Positions 1 to 11,800 of a stretch of DNA of 64,000 nucleotides are shown piece after piece; position 1 is the stretch's first letter; each line of letters opens with the position of its first letter. The stretch comes from Linanthus parryae (taxonomy: Eukaryota; Streptophyta; Magnoliopsida; Ericales; Polemoniaceae), in contig JALGPY010000004.1 in assembly GCA_023055425.1 (NCBI GenBank), positions 110,959,504-111,023,503 of the forward strand. The letters run 5' to 3'. Under the pieces are notes generated by a model. It was given only the letters and a program-made list of their open reading frames with translations, was not told the DNA's origin and did not search any database. Position numbers and translations under genes: made by a program.

Positions 1-114
1 TTTAATAAGAATAACACTACCCATCCCCCCCAAGCGGCTTGTCAAATTTTAATTTTCTTATCCTATATTCATTTTTAATTGCCCTACAGGTTTTAATTCA
101 TTTTTGGATTGCCC

Positions 115-126
115 GCTCTGATACCA
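115..126 (-). other. LTR-retrotransposon primer binding site (tRNA-iMet type)
   Basis: On the minus strand this reads TGGTATCAGAGC, the usual plant primer binding site complementary to the 3' end of initiator tRNA-Met. It lies two bases beyond the LTR end at 129. The LTR at 129-3270 is therefore followed by the 5' internal start of an element that continues off the left edge of the window. Confidence 0.85.
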
Positions 127-128
127 CC

Positions 129-3100
129 TGCGACACCCCGCACCTCGCCGTGGGGAGAGATACGGGAATGCCGTCCCGCGCCCGAGATTGCTCCCGGGTG
201 CAAGGGAACAAATGGTAAACAAAACAAACATCGCATAATTATTTATTACAAACCAAGAGTCTTCAAAGTGATACATTACATACTATTAAACAGGATGAAA
301 CAAAGTCTAGGTGTTTCAATTATTTAGATACTAGATAAGCTAGGTGAGTCCGCGATATCCCCCTTAAGCCGAGCTCCCTTCACCTAGACCTGCGGGGGAA
401 AGAAACAAGACCGCAGTTTTTCCAAAGTCAGCACAAACGCTGAGCAAGTAAACACCCCAACATGTAAATCGGAAAGAGGCATATTTTATTTTAATAAAAA
501 CATGAGTAATAAGTAAGTAAACAACATATTATTTCAAATGAACAATATAAATTATCCAACTCGTTATTTAATATTCCCAATCCATTTCCATATTTTCCAA
601 AATAAACCAAGTCCATCCATCATCCATATGAAAAATCCACGTTTATTATTTAGTTGTGGCGGGGAACAAACCAATCCAAAAATATAGAACCAACCATCTC
701 GCATGCAACCAAGACCTTAAGTGTCGACACCCCCTTAAGACTCTAGCGGCCAGAAGGGTGAGTACATGGTGCGACTCGGGGCAATGGCAACCGAGCCAAA
801 TATAATAATCACAATATATATAGAAGAATTTGAATAGGGTTCCGCCGCACAACTGTTTCCACTTTACGTTATTACATATTATTAATTTCATGTGATATTT
901 CCAAAAGAATCAATAAACAAGTAATTGAAATATCAAGTTAAGCATTTAAATCACAAATCACATTTTGAGACGTAAAAATCATAAAAATAAGTGGACACGA
1001 AAGGAGGACGGGCACACTAGGTTAGGCATATTTACTCACCTCAAGTAGCACGACAAATGTCACGATAGCTCCTATAGATACACGTAGCCTTCGTCTACGA
1101 ATTCTTCACCTACAATTTATAATTCCTAAATTAATTACAAGTCTAATTATGCAAGTATGCAAATTGCTATATCTCCTAATTTCTCATTTTTCTTTATCCC
1201 CCTTAACCTCATTAATTAATAGCATAAAACAATTATTTAAAATAACACTTATATTTTCCTCATAAAAATATTATAACTCATATAAATACAAGCTCATAAA
1301 TTTATTGAGTAATAAAACTAATACTAAGTTTATACACTCTTATTTTATAGAAAATAATAATCTAATAAACAAACTATTTATTTATAAGTGATTATAAAAG
1401 TAAATTCAAACTAATTCAATTATAACCATTTATTTATTAGAAAATATATACACTATATTATAATTAAATACTCAAATAAAATTCACAAAAATGCTTATTT
1501 CAATAAAACAAGTCATATATAATTATAAACTTATGTTAAATAAATAATTTCTACTTTCTAGAAAAATAATCATGTAATATCAAACAATAGTAATAAGGAT
1601 TTTTATTTAAAAAGTCTATTTTATTTTTATTTCACAAACTAACTTCCAATTTATTTATTTTTAACAATATTAACAAAATAATCTATTTTACTCAAAATAA
1701 CAATTTACAAGGAATTTAAACTATCTAGTTAAACAACCCGAAATTATATAATCAAACCAAATCACACATTTTTAACTTGCTTACAAAACAACAATATTTC
1801 ATATAAATATAACTCTATGTAATTTTAACAACTTATTTACTTTTATTTAGTCAAAATAATATATAGCAATATTAGCTTATATCATAAATCCAAAAATAAC
1901 ACTTTAAAGTTTATGTAAATATGCAGTTTGCTAAAACACACACATCGCCCCCAATCTTTGAGAAACTACACATGCAGTTAACATCTTGCCCTCAACTTTT
2001 CAGAAATGACATAAACCACCCCCCTTTATGAACACAAGCATACAACTCAAACCCAACATACCCGATTCGTGTTAGAGCTAACAAAATGTGATTTTAATGA
2101 TTGGAAATGAACTAGAGAGTGATTTAGGACTCACCTACGCGAAAAATCGCGAGAAACGGTCAAGAATCGGAACGGGTCTCGTCTCCGAAGGCGGCGGTCG
2201 GCGGTGATGAACACCAACGACGAATCGGACGTCCTAGGCTCTGTTCGAGGTTGCTAAAGCACTCCTCGGACCTCCAGGAGTGTTTTGGTTCAAACGGGAG
2301 CAAGTGGGTCGCTCCGGTTAGCTCGGAAGAGCTTCTCGCCGGATTTAATGGTGGCGGCAGCGATGGTGGCGGCTCGGGGTGTTCTGCAGCCAACTGCTGC
2401 GGCTAAAGCTCGTCCTTGGGACGAGACAGAGAGGGTGAGGGCTTGAGAAGGTTGAAACCGTGAGGGAGTGAGAGAGGCAGAGGTGGTGGCGGCGTTTTGC
2501 CGTCGGGTTGGTTCGCCGGAGTTTGCAGGTGGCCTTCTCGGCGGCTGCTGCTGCTGCTACTGCTGGTAGGGTGTAGCAGAGAGGAAGAGAGAAGGGTTTT
2601 AGAGGTTCAAACAGTGAGGGGAAGAGGGAGAGAGATGGTGGCTGGGTTGCTTCCCGTCGGGCTTCTCGCCGGAGGTGGCTGGTGGCGTTGGCGGCAGCAG
2701 CTGCTGCTGCTGCTGGTGGTTAGCAGAGAGGGAGAGAGGGAGAAGAGAGGGAAGAGAGGAGAGGGAGAGGGCTGCTGTGGTGGTGAGGGTGGTGGTGATG
2801 GACGGTGCGGTGGTGGTGGTTCGGGTGGTGTGTTGCCGTGGGTTTTACAAGAGAGGAGTGAGAGAGAGTTGAGTTGGGTCTTTTGTTTCTGGTGTTGTTT
2901 TGGAGTGAGAGAAACAAAAGAGAAAAAGGCATTAAATAAAGAAATTGATGCTTGGAGAGGTCTACTTCCTCCAACCGCCCCAACATTTCTTTTTTTTTTT
3001 GTCTTCTAGTTAGCTTTGCTACAATGTTTAGGGAGTACCAAAAGAGTGTGTCATCTAGTGGGTTGGGTACACATAATTGCTATATTCACATAAACCACAT

Positions 3101-3270
3101 AAAACGCTAAATAAATACATAATAAAAATACCGGTTTCTATAAAATTACTATATGAACTTCCCGATTGTATTTTCAACCCAAAATAATCTAACTCACTAC
3201 TCGTAATAAAATTAAATTTTATATTTCACAATTACCCAATTTACCCTTCACAAATAGTCGGGGTATTACA
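129..3270 (-). mobile_element. Complete LTR of a Ty3/gypsy chromovirus-like element
   Basis: Read on the minus strand the LTR begins TGTAATACCCCGAC (at 3270) and ends GGGGTGTCGCA (at 129), so it has TG...CA ends and is about 3.1 kb long. A polypurine tract abuts its start and a primer binding site follows its end, so it sits between two internal regions, as in a tandem or LTR-sharing arrangement. The 1100-1950 part is very AT-rich; 2400-2990 is purine-rich with CTG/GGT runs that create long but meaningless open frames. The chromovirus assignment comes from the adjoining integrase with chromodomain. Confidence 0.8.
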
Positions 3271-3288
3271 TCCTTCCCCCCTTAAAGA
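3271..3288 (-). other. Polypurine tract
   Basis: The minus strand reads CTTTAAGGGGGGAAGGA directly before the LTR start. This is the plus-strand primer position for the integrase-bearing element at 3502-4200 and marks 129-3270 as that element's 3' LTR. Confidence 0.75.
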
Positions 3289-3501
3289 AAAGCTTCGTCC
3301 TCGAAGCTAAATCCTCTCATACTCAATAATCAAATCGTCTCTATAAAATGCAAATATATGTCTATATGATGATGCACAAATTATATCACGAAATGTACTA
3401 GGGTTAATATGAAATACTAAGATTTATTTTATTTAGGAACGTAAGGGTACGAAAGCGAAAGGTTACATCCTCCCCTCCTTAGGGAGTGACGTCCCCGGAA
3501 C

Positions 3502-4200
3502 TCAATTTACCTCATTAAATAGGTGGGGATACTTCTTTCTCATATCATCTTCCGCTTCCCAAGTAGCTTCTTCCGTCTGATTGTTCGTCCATAAAACTTT
3601 CACTAGCTTGACACTCTTGGTACGCGTGTCTCTTGTCTTAGTGTCCAGAATCTTAACAGGGTGCTCCTCATATGTAAGAGACGGGTCTAACTCAACTGGT
3701 TCAGGATCTAGGACATGAGATGGGTCTGGAATGTACTTCTTCAGTTGTGAAACGTGAAAGACATTATGTACTCGTCCCAAATTAGAAGGTAAGTCTAGTC
3801 GATAAGCAACTTCCCCAATTCTCTCCAAGATGTCGTATGGTCCGATAAACTTTGGGCTCAACTTCCCTTTCTGGTTGAATCTCGTTACTCCCTTGGTAGG
3901 TGAAACCTTGAGAAATGCTTTTTCTCCAATCTGAAACTCCAATGGCCTTCTTTTCTGATCCGCATAAGACTTCTGCCGGTCCTGAGCTGCTTTCATTCTT
4001 TGCTGGATTAGTCGTACTTGATCCGTCATATCCTCGATAACTTGCGGACCAATTACTATCGTCTCGCTGATGTCGCTCCAACATAGTGGCGATCGGCACT
4101 TTCTTCCGTACAAAGCTTCATACGGTGCCATGCCAATGCTGGCGTGGTAACTGTTGTTGTAGGAGAACTCTATCAAAGCTTCATATGGTGCCATGCCAAT
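3502..4200 (-). pseudogene. Ty3/gypsy integrase C-terminus with chromodomain (fragment)
   Basis: About 230 codons of the end of a gypsy polyprotein. The motif NNSYHASIGMAPYEALYG is the conserved end of the integrase core, followed by the LERIGEVAYRLDLP region typical of integrase C-termini and then a chromodomain-like tail with WTNNQTEEATWE. Chromodomains mark the chromovirus branch and are thought to guide insertion by binding histone tails. Everything upstream (gag, protease, RT, most of integrase) is missing. The first codons (MAPYEAL) are a misplaced copy of the same motif 17 residues later, so the 5' edge is a rearrangement junction and not a natural start. It was probably never expressed in this form. 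Confidence 0.85.
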
Positions 4201-4201
4201 G

Positions 4202-4826
4202 GTGGCTGGGTTGCTTCCCGTCGGGCTTCTCGCCGGAGGTGGCTGGTGGCGTTGGCGGCAGCAGCTGCTGCTGCTGCTGGTGGTTAGCAGAGAGGGATAG
4301 AGGGAGAAGAGAGGGAAGAGAGGAGAGGGAGAGGGCTGCTGTGGTGGTGAGGGTGGTGGTGATGGAGGGTGCGGTGGTGGTGGTTCGGGTGGTGTGTTGC
4401 CGTGGGTTTTACAAGAGAGGAGTAAGAGAGAGTTGAGTTGGGTCTTCTGGTGTTGTTTTGGAGTGAGAGAAACAAAAGAGAAAAAGGCATTAAATAAAGA
4501 AATTGATGCTTGGAGAGGTCTACTTCCTCCAACCGCCCCAACATTTTTTTTCTTTTGTCTTCTAGTTAGCTTTGCTACAATGTTTAGGGAGTACCAAAAG
4601 AGTGTGTCATCTAGTGGGTTGGGTACACATAATTGCTATATTCACATAAACCACATAAAACGCTAAATAAATACACAATAAAAATACCGGTTTCTATAAA
4701 ATTACTATATGAACTTCCCGATTGTATTTTCAACCCAAAATAATCTAACTCACCACTCGTAATAAAATTAAATTTTATATTTCCCAATTACCCAATTTAC
4801 CCTTCACAAATAGTCGGGGTATTACA
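4202..4826 (-). mobile_element. Truncated second copy of the chromovirus LTR (first ~625 bp)
   Basis: Nearly identical to 2639-3270, with the same TGTAATACCCC start and only small indels, so it is a recent copy. It stops abruptly at ATGG, a tetranucleotide shared with the adjoining integrase fragment. The rest of the LTR is absent. Together with 129-4200 this gives the minus-strand order: LTR fragment, integrase, full LTR, primer binding site. Confidence 0.85.
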
Positions 4827-5886
4827 CCGGTCGTCCAATCCTTTTCTGTGTACAGCCTAAGAGCACCTCCCGGAGATGGAGCAAAACTTGTTCCGGCCAA
4901 ATTTTACTCATAATCTGTCAAAACTGAGCTCCAATAGACGGAGTATCTATTGCAGCAAAAGTAATAACAGTTTTTGGAGTTACGAACTTGGGACTAACTA
5001 TTCACTGAAATTCTAAAAAAAAAATAAAAAAAATATTCACTGGAGCAAAGAATTTAAAAACTCAGTTTTATTCAACAGTTGATCTATTCCCACATGTCAA
5101 ACATTCTAGCAGATCTATTCCAAAATATGATCCTATACTGCCAAAAAATTCAATATTCTTTTTCACTATTCCATATTCTATTCAATGAAAATAGCAGTAT
5201 GAGAAAAAAAACAAGTATTTTTTATGTAAAGTATTCTAATATTATAATACTATTACTCAATCGTCATCTTTTAAAGTAGACATGATTTATTTACCTAAAA
5301 TTAATTAATATAAATACAATTAATTCATAATTATAACAAAAATGATAAAATAACTATAATGGAGCAATTTTGCTCATCATGTTGGAGCTCAAACAACAAA
5401 GTAGATGATCAAATTTTACTCCATGACAATTTTTTTTTCCCATTTTTTAGGAAATTTCGCTATATTTCTCTAAGTTGCCGTGATTTTCGTGCAGCCTAAG
5501 GGCATCTCCAACCCGAACCCCATCTCCCCTACCCCACCCACGTGCCCGCCATTTTCCCCTTCTTTATCCCACTTCCCTCACCCAAAGTAAATCATCTACA
5601 ACCCATCCCCTCCCCCACCAAATAAAGTGTATTTTTTTTGAAGAAAACAAAATGCATTTTTGAAATATCTTTGATAATTTAAAAATAATTTATTAAAAAA
5701 ATGTAAAAATATAATACCAATATATATTCAGAAAATAATGATAACAATAATAACAAACAACACTTTTATAGTTTTATTCGACAAATAACAATTAAAATTA
5801 TGTTTAATCATGTTGTACTTTATTTGTCTTTGTCTTATTCTAGTTATGATTCAATAAGTTTGGTATTTTTTAACTGTATTTTTCAA
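4827..5886. other. AT-rich intergenic DNA with MITE-like edges
   Basis: No gene seen. Two near-identical direct words, GTACAGCCTAAGAGCACCTCC near 4850 and GTGCAGCCTAAGGGCATCTCC near 5492, bracket an AT-rich stretch that contains GGAGCAAAA and TTTTGCTC words in opposite orientation. This looks like one or two small non-autonomous transposons, but the ends could not be fixed. Confidence 0.35.
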
Positions 5887-6376
5887 TTGTTTAGCGTTCC
5901 AAGAGCTGAGTGATATCCAGTGTGTAATCAGTGTGCTTTGTGTGTACTCAGCCCCATAATGGAATGCTAACGATCCTATATATAGTGGGGAAGTGACCCT
6001 TGAGGGGGTTAATGCGCGGCTTAATGATAAACCCCCAACGGCACGTTCGACCGTGTATATAGGAACCGTTACGTATCTGCCCGCAAGTATCGGAGACCGT
6101 TATGAGATCAACAGCATTTATGGGACACGTAAGCCTAGAAACTCTCAAGTTACCAGAGGTCGCGCGCGAGCTTGGTTGTCGCCCACGCGCGACGGGCCTT
6201 ACCCTATCCTCCAAACCACTAAGTCCCTACAAGTCCCGTGTTGATACGCGAGGGACCTGTCATGCAGCCCCCACGTGGATCAGCATAGGTAGTGATCTGG
6301 TATGTATGGAGCACAGCTTGGTGTGCTGAATTGCTGCCACGTGGCCGATCTGTCTGTCTGGAAAGCTGTATCTACA
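5887..6376 (-). mobile_element. 3' LTR of element A, truncated at its distal end
   Basis: Homologous to 13407-13922 over its length. On the minus strand it starts TGTAGATACAGC at 6376. It lacks the last ~140-160 bp present in the 5' LTR: homology ends at about 5887, beyond which the flank is unrelated. A deletion or rearrangement therefore removed the outer end and any target duplication on this side. It contains TATATATAGTGG-like and GC-rich stretches. Confidence 0.8.
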
Positions 6377-6390
6377 TTAGCCCCCTTTTG
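6377..6390 (-). other. Polypurine tract of element A
   Basis: Minus strand CAAAAGGGGGCTAA immediately before the TGTAGATA LTR start. Element B has the matching AGAAAGGGGGCTAA at 56005-56018. Confidence 0.75.
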
Positions 6391-6897
6391 CGTGAATGTC
6401 ACGCGCGCGTCCGTTAGGCAGTTCGCGCAAAATCAGCCGTGCGTGATCCCCACACAGATCCTTTGTATTTTGAACTAGAATCCTCATAGCCCCCAGTCAT
6501 AGCCATGATTGCCTAGGGTTTGGGGAGAGCGGTTTAGACCCTGACGAAGCCTGGCCACTATTGAGTTAATCAAACGTCACCCCCATTTCGCCTATTTTCG
6601 AGGCGAGGATAGTTGATGGGTCGTCGATTTTGCCGGATTTCGAAGCGTCGCTAACTCATCAAACGTCAGCAGTCGTGACCCTTCATCCTGAAGGTTTATT
6701 TAAACCCTTTGCTCTCTTCAATTAGAACTTTTTCCATCGTTGTTTCCGAGTTCGTATGCATTGGAGAGAGAACCCGCAACAAGAAGCAGAAACCTTCGAT
6801 CAAGTTTGCGATCAACTTCTTGACAGCTTTTCTAAGGTGATTCAAAGGCTCACTCGTGAACAAGGTATCTTAATTTGAACACGTGATTTTAAAATTG
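6391..6897 (+). promoter_or_regulatory. Promoter-like region opposite to element A (antisense gene remnant)
   Basis: In element B the matching place beside the 3' LTR holds the 5' end of an antisense PMD gene. Here the plus strand has TTTATTTAAACCC (TATA-like, near 6700), then a leader-like stretch and GTGAACAAGGTATCT, a possible splice donor near 6858. No PMD coding sequence follows, because copia-derived DNA starts soon after. Reading this as a promoter is inference from position and composition. Confidence 0.35.
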
Positions 6898-7040
6898 TAG
6901 TCAATTTCTGCAGATACTCTTCTCTCCCCTCTTTTGTTTTCCTTCTACATGTGAATCTGTTGAAACTGGTGATCCCCTGACCTGAATCTGATACCAGTTT
7001 GTTGTAACATAACTCCTGTTTCAGAGCTCTGTTACCAGTT

Positions 7041-7458
7041 TGTTATGACCTGGGGGTATTCGAGCAAGACGAAAGCAAAACAAGAACGAGACAGATATAA
7101 CGTGGCTCACTAACGAGTTTGCAACGAACCCGCTAGCTACTCCACGACCAAAACCAGATATTTTATTGAGAAGAGAACCCGATTACAACGCACGTCGTGG
7201 CCGCAACAGCCACGGCGGCGACCCGAAACACCACCCACACACACACTACCAAAGCTCTATGAGCTCTCTTACAATCTTCCTATGCCCGTGTGTGTGCTTT
7301 GAGTATCAAACATTCCTGCCTATATATAGAGAGCTATCGCGGTGGATTTCATCATTAATAAGGAAACAACTATTGTTTCCATGCCACAACAATTTCCACC
7401 GCCATTCTCTTTGTTTTTGACCCAAGACTTGTGAGATGGGTTCAAGTCAAACCCAACA
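7041..7458 (-). mobile_element. Ty1/copia-type LTR with flanking PPT and PBS
   Basis: Minus-strand LTR of 418 bp starting TGTTGGGTTTGAC and ending ATAACA. The copia polypurine tract AAGGTGGAGATT (7459-7470) abuts its start. A degenerate primer binding site TGGTAACAGAGC (7026-7037) follows three bases after its end. A second PBS-like word, TGGTATCAGA, lies near 6990. The plus strand carries TATATATAGAGAGC near 7320. The LTR thus joins copia internal remnants on both sides, all inserted into the 3' part of element A. Confidence 0.75.
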
Positions 7459-7470
7459 AATCTCCACCTT

Positions 7471-8400
7471 GACCTAAATCATCTCAGCCACCTGAAACCG
7501 GAACCTGATGCTTCTCTTCTCAAACCTGAACCGGATGCGTCTCCCAGAACCTGAAATGAGCATGCCTCCCCATATAGATGTTCCGCAGCTGTATGCGAAA
7601 CCCGAATCGCCAAATCGTTGCTCCAATTACCATGCGTTCCTGCAACGAATGCGCCCGATGTGGTTGCGCTTCCGGAAACATAAACAAGTGCTCCACCCAG
7701 AAACTAGACTCGAATGTATTCACTGAGACGGGGCCGAATACATTCCAGATGCGCCCAATTGTGCCAGACAAATGCACCATGACAAGTGCCCAGATGTCAT
7801 TCAGACCAGATGCACCAATGACGAGTGCCCAAATTGTCATGCCAGATGCGCCCCGTATGCCTCAGATGCGCCAGATGCTCATCAGAAACAGATCCCGCCA
7901 GATGCGAGCTCAATGTGTCATGGTACACCCCCAAAAATAGAATAGATGCACGCCAGAACAAACTCGTGCATAATGCGCGCCAGAACCAGAACTAGATGCG
8001 CGTGCCTGAAATCTCACGCGCCAGATGCTCCATGTCGTTGCCAGATTCAATTCACACGCCAGATGCTCTACGTCGAGAGCCTTATTGCGTCTGAACGTCA
8101 ATCGCCAGAACGCCAGAGGCGCGTGAACCGCCAGATTCGTGCAGTACCGAATACATGCTGGATTCGCCAGATCCCTTGAACGCCTAATCAGATGCGCTAG
8201 ATTGCTCCGACAGGAGCCCGGATGGCCCTCTCCACGGGACTTCAGATGGTGGATGTACCTGCTTCTCTCTCACGAACAGATCAATCTTGTTTGCCAAGCC
8301 TGACATCGTTCTTGGCGGAATCTCGAAACCCAACTTTCCGATAGCCTGCTCCACCTGAATCGTGAAACCCTAACTTTGAGTTCCACCAAAACGTGAAACC
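7471..8400 (-). repeat. Copia-associated noncoding remnant with CCAGATGCGC dispersed repeats
   Basis: No convincing protein. Words such as CCAGATGCGC, GATGCGCCAGA and CCAGATGCTC recur many times between about 7740 and 8200. They keep frames open on both strands, but the predicted peptides are low-complexity (Met/Gln/Arg/Pro) and I treat them as shadows. The stretch lies just upstream (in element sense) of the copia PPT, so it is probably 3' untranslated internal sequence of that element. Confidence 0.4.
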
Positions 8401-8409
8401 CTAACTCTT

Positions 8410-8862
8410 TGCTTCACTCGATAGCTTTGTATTTAGCTGCTATCTAAACAGATAGCTTTGTATTTGACTGCTATCTAAACAAATAGGCTTTGTATTTAGC
8501 TGCTATCTAAACAGATAGGCTTTGTATTTGGCTGCTATCTAAAGAGATAGGCTTTGTATTTAGCTGCTATCTAAACAGACAGTCTTTGATCGCGCTTGGA
8601 TGCTATCTAAACAGATAGGCTTTTCATTTTGCTGCTATCTAGACAGATAGGCTTTGATCGCGCTTGGCTGCTATCTAAACAAATAGGCTTTTCATATTGC
8701 TTCTATCTAGACAGATAGGCTTTGATCGCGCTTGGATGATATCTAAACATATAGGCTTTTCACTTTGCTTCTATCTAAATAGATAGGCTTTTTACTTGGC
8801 TGCTATCTAAACAGATAGGCTTTTCATTTTGCTGCTATCTAGACAGATAGGCTTATACCTCA
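8410..8862 (-). repeat. Tandem array of ~31-36 bp units in element A (about 14 units)
   Basis: Units of the form AGATAGGCTTTGTATTTAGC plus TGCTATCTAAAC. Two middle variants alternate: TTTGATCGCGCTTGG and TTTTCATTTTGC. Each unit pairs CTATCT with AGATAG, so it can form a short hairpin. Element B has an array at the matching position (49237-49690) with the same CCTATCTG...AGATAGCAGC core but different spacers. Variable tandem repeats in the 3' region are known for Tat-lineage elements. Confidence 0.85.
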
Positions 8863-8890
8863 TGTAGAGTGGCAAGGTGGCTCTGATAGT

Positions 8891-11800
8891 TTAATCAGGA
8901 AAGGGATTCCCCAGGGGAGAGTTATTATTGCTTCTGAGACATTCGTATGGGAATGTACAGTCGTTAGTCACAAAATCCAGTAAAGAGAAGGCTAAGGACA
9001 ATACCATTGCGTTCTTGAGTGGTGTTGGAATGATAGTAGTCCCGCGATAGCCCTTAGATGCGATAGCACTTCCTATCGTCGGAGTAGAAACTATTTCCCT
9101 GCCTGCCTTCACTGTCGTGTTCGATGACCCTTTTCAGGGTGTAGACACTCTTTTTGTAAGAAACTTTGGGAATCTCCTCTCGCGTGGGTTCCTTCTTGAA
9201 TTATTTGTGCATCACCATGACTCCGGCTGATGACTGCCCTTTAACCTCTTCCCACTTGGGTAAGGGAGTTGACCTGAGTGGGGCTGGAGTTGGTTAATCC
9301 GCCAATTCTGTAAACCATACAGCCTCGGAAAAATGTGCTTCTTCTAAATGGAAGGGGTTCATTGAGGCAGGTATCGAAACCACTCTGTTCTTCCAAATGG
9401 CCTTCATACTTGGTGAGTCGTGGAGGGTACAACGCCGAAGCGATGGATCCATGCCCGACCGATAATTATGTGATAAGTTGTGTTGGCCTTAATGACATGA
9501 ATTTTGGCAGAAAGCTTGATCTGCCCAATCTGAATCCCCAATCGAATCCAGCCAACTATCATTTTGGAATCACTTCCAAAACCCATTAGTGGTGACGGCC
9601 TCTTGACAATTTTATCTTGGGGAACTCCTGCGAGTTCCAGGGTACTGAGAGGAATGACATTCACCGCAGCTCCTCCATCAACAAAGGCCCTCTTGAACTC
9701 CACATGGTTAATAGTGGCAGTTACGTACAACGGCCTCTGATGATTGACATCAGTTCTCTTGTCCGATTCGTCAAACGTTATGCTCAGACCTCCTGGTCGC
9801 GCCGCCGTCACGACCCTTCCGTTGGAAATGACCAATTTTCCCAGTGGTACTCAGCTACCCTCAAAATCGCCTTTATCATCTCATGCCTGCAGCTGTTTGA
9901 AAAATTCATCTCATCGAAGAATTTAACAAACTTGGCAGAGTCCTTTATCCGCTCGGCACGCGAATCCTCGATGTCGACACCATAGTCCTCATCTTCATAA
10001 ACCTCCGCTATCACCGGGGCTTCTTCCTCCGCGACCTCCTCAAGGTCTGTGATCGATATCATAGCTACCTCCTTTCCCTTGGGATCCTGCCTTGCATGAG
10101 ACAGCAGTGGGTTGTTGCCCACATCCTTGGTTGGCTCATCGACCACCAAATGGCCCTCCTTGATCTTCCTGTCCACCAGCCACCAGAGCTTTTTGCATTC
10201 TCTGGTTGGGTGTAGCAACTGCCCGTGGCACTCGCACCACCTTGGATCCTGCAGCTGGTCTTTCGTGGGTTTGTGCTCTAAAGGTGGCAGGATCCCATCT
10301 TTGCGCCATCTCCTACAGATGTCCATTGAATCCTCTATTGAGCAGGGAAAAGGTGGTGCTTCCTGGGGCGCGGGGCGCTGCTATTTACTGGGGGATGATA
10401 TTGCATGGACACTGACATCTCGAGTCCGTTTGTAGTTGTATTTTCCCATTTTGAAGTTGGGATTCGCCTGTGTACGCTCGTTAACGTACCGCTTCCTCAT
10501 CCTTTCCACCAGGGGCTCCACGTTCCTGGTACCTTCCATCAAGCTAGAAAAGGTAGGCATGTTTAGGTTAATGAGCATACCTTTGTATTCGTCGCCCATG
10601 CCCTGAAGGCATATCTCCACCATTCGACTTTCCAAGACATCATCCACACATTCCAGGACTTAGCCCTGAATCTTTTGATGAAGGCGACCTCCTCCTCGTC
10701 ACTCTTCTGGTACATGCGTGAGAGGTGGATAGTGATGACCTTTTCTTCGACCTGAAAGAATTTTGTGTAGAAATTCTTCACCATGTCCTCCCACGTATTG
10801 ACGGATCCTGCCTCCAAGGTCCTATACCATTTGTACGCGACGAGCCCCAGAGACTTGGGAAACTCCCACATGAATAACCTAGTGTCTACCCCGTGTGGGC
10901 CCATCACGTCAACGAATCGCATCACAAGCTCGTGCGCGTTCCCGCCGACATCATCAAACTTCTCCCACTTGGGTGCTTTGTATACAGCAGGGTTGGGCAT
11001 CAGGTAGATGTCCCGTGGAATGGGAGGCGCGCTGTCAACCTTTTGGATGAAAGCCTCTGCGAAACTCTGGTGCGCCATGATGCTGTCTATACGCTGTTCC
11101 AAGGCTGCGAAGCCCGGAATGTAGGGCATTATTGGATCATAGGGAGGTGGTGGCAGAAGTGCATGGCTGCCTAAAGCTCCATTTGCGTGGTAAGTGATAA
11201 CTCCACATTAGGAGTTATATTGTTTATGATCCATGACCTTTTTGCGAGCGTTTCGGTGTTTTTATGTGAGAAATTGGCCAAATCCGAGTTGTTTTGAGCA
11301 TACATGACCTATTGAGCTTTATTTCGTAATCCGGGCGTTTTTCATATGATTTATCTATTGTTTATCGCATGTGATCTTCCGGGTTGTTTAGTGTTGTGTA
11401 TCTCATGTAAACGAGGTGCAATGGACCTTATGAGAAGCTTGGATATGCTTGGAATGGAGCTTGATGAAGAGAGGAAAAGGAGGCGCACAAACGAAGAGAA
11501 GTTGGAAAAGTCACACAGGACCAGCCTGCACTCTTTTCGATTCCCAGGAATATCTACAAGGAATTTTGAAGCAAGGCTTGCGGCATTGTAAAGTAGACAT
11601 CCGTAGCTTTCTAACGGTATATGGTAGGCCCGAAGACGAGTTCGTATGAGGGAGATACAGCCCGCGCAAAATCAGCAAATAATTCTGTCCGGGAATTACA
11701 AAGTAGAGGGGCTGAAGTGCAGTTTCGGCATAGTTTCATTAAAAAGCGTGCCCAGCTGGTAGAAATCGGGGAGAACGACATAAGAAAAAGTTATTTCACG

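Noticed and set aside
2497..3009. 170-codon open frame on the plus strand, repeated in part at 4086-4436
   Set aside because: Lies in GA/CTG-rich LTR sequence, encodes low-complexity Leu/Gly/Arg/Glu runs, and has no start context or homologue I know.
7508..8179. Overlapping open frames on both strands (Met/Gln/Arg/Pro-rich)
   Set aside because: Produced by the CCAGATGCGC repeats; both strands are open for the same reason.
8410..8862. Regular repeats and spacers resembling a CRISPR array
   Set aside because: Plant nuclear context, directly adjoining units with no unique spacers, and a homologous array in element B; these are retroelement 3' tandem repeats.
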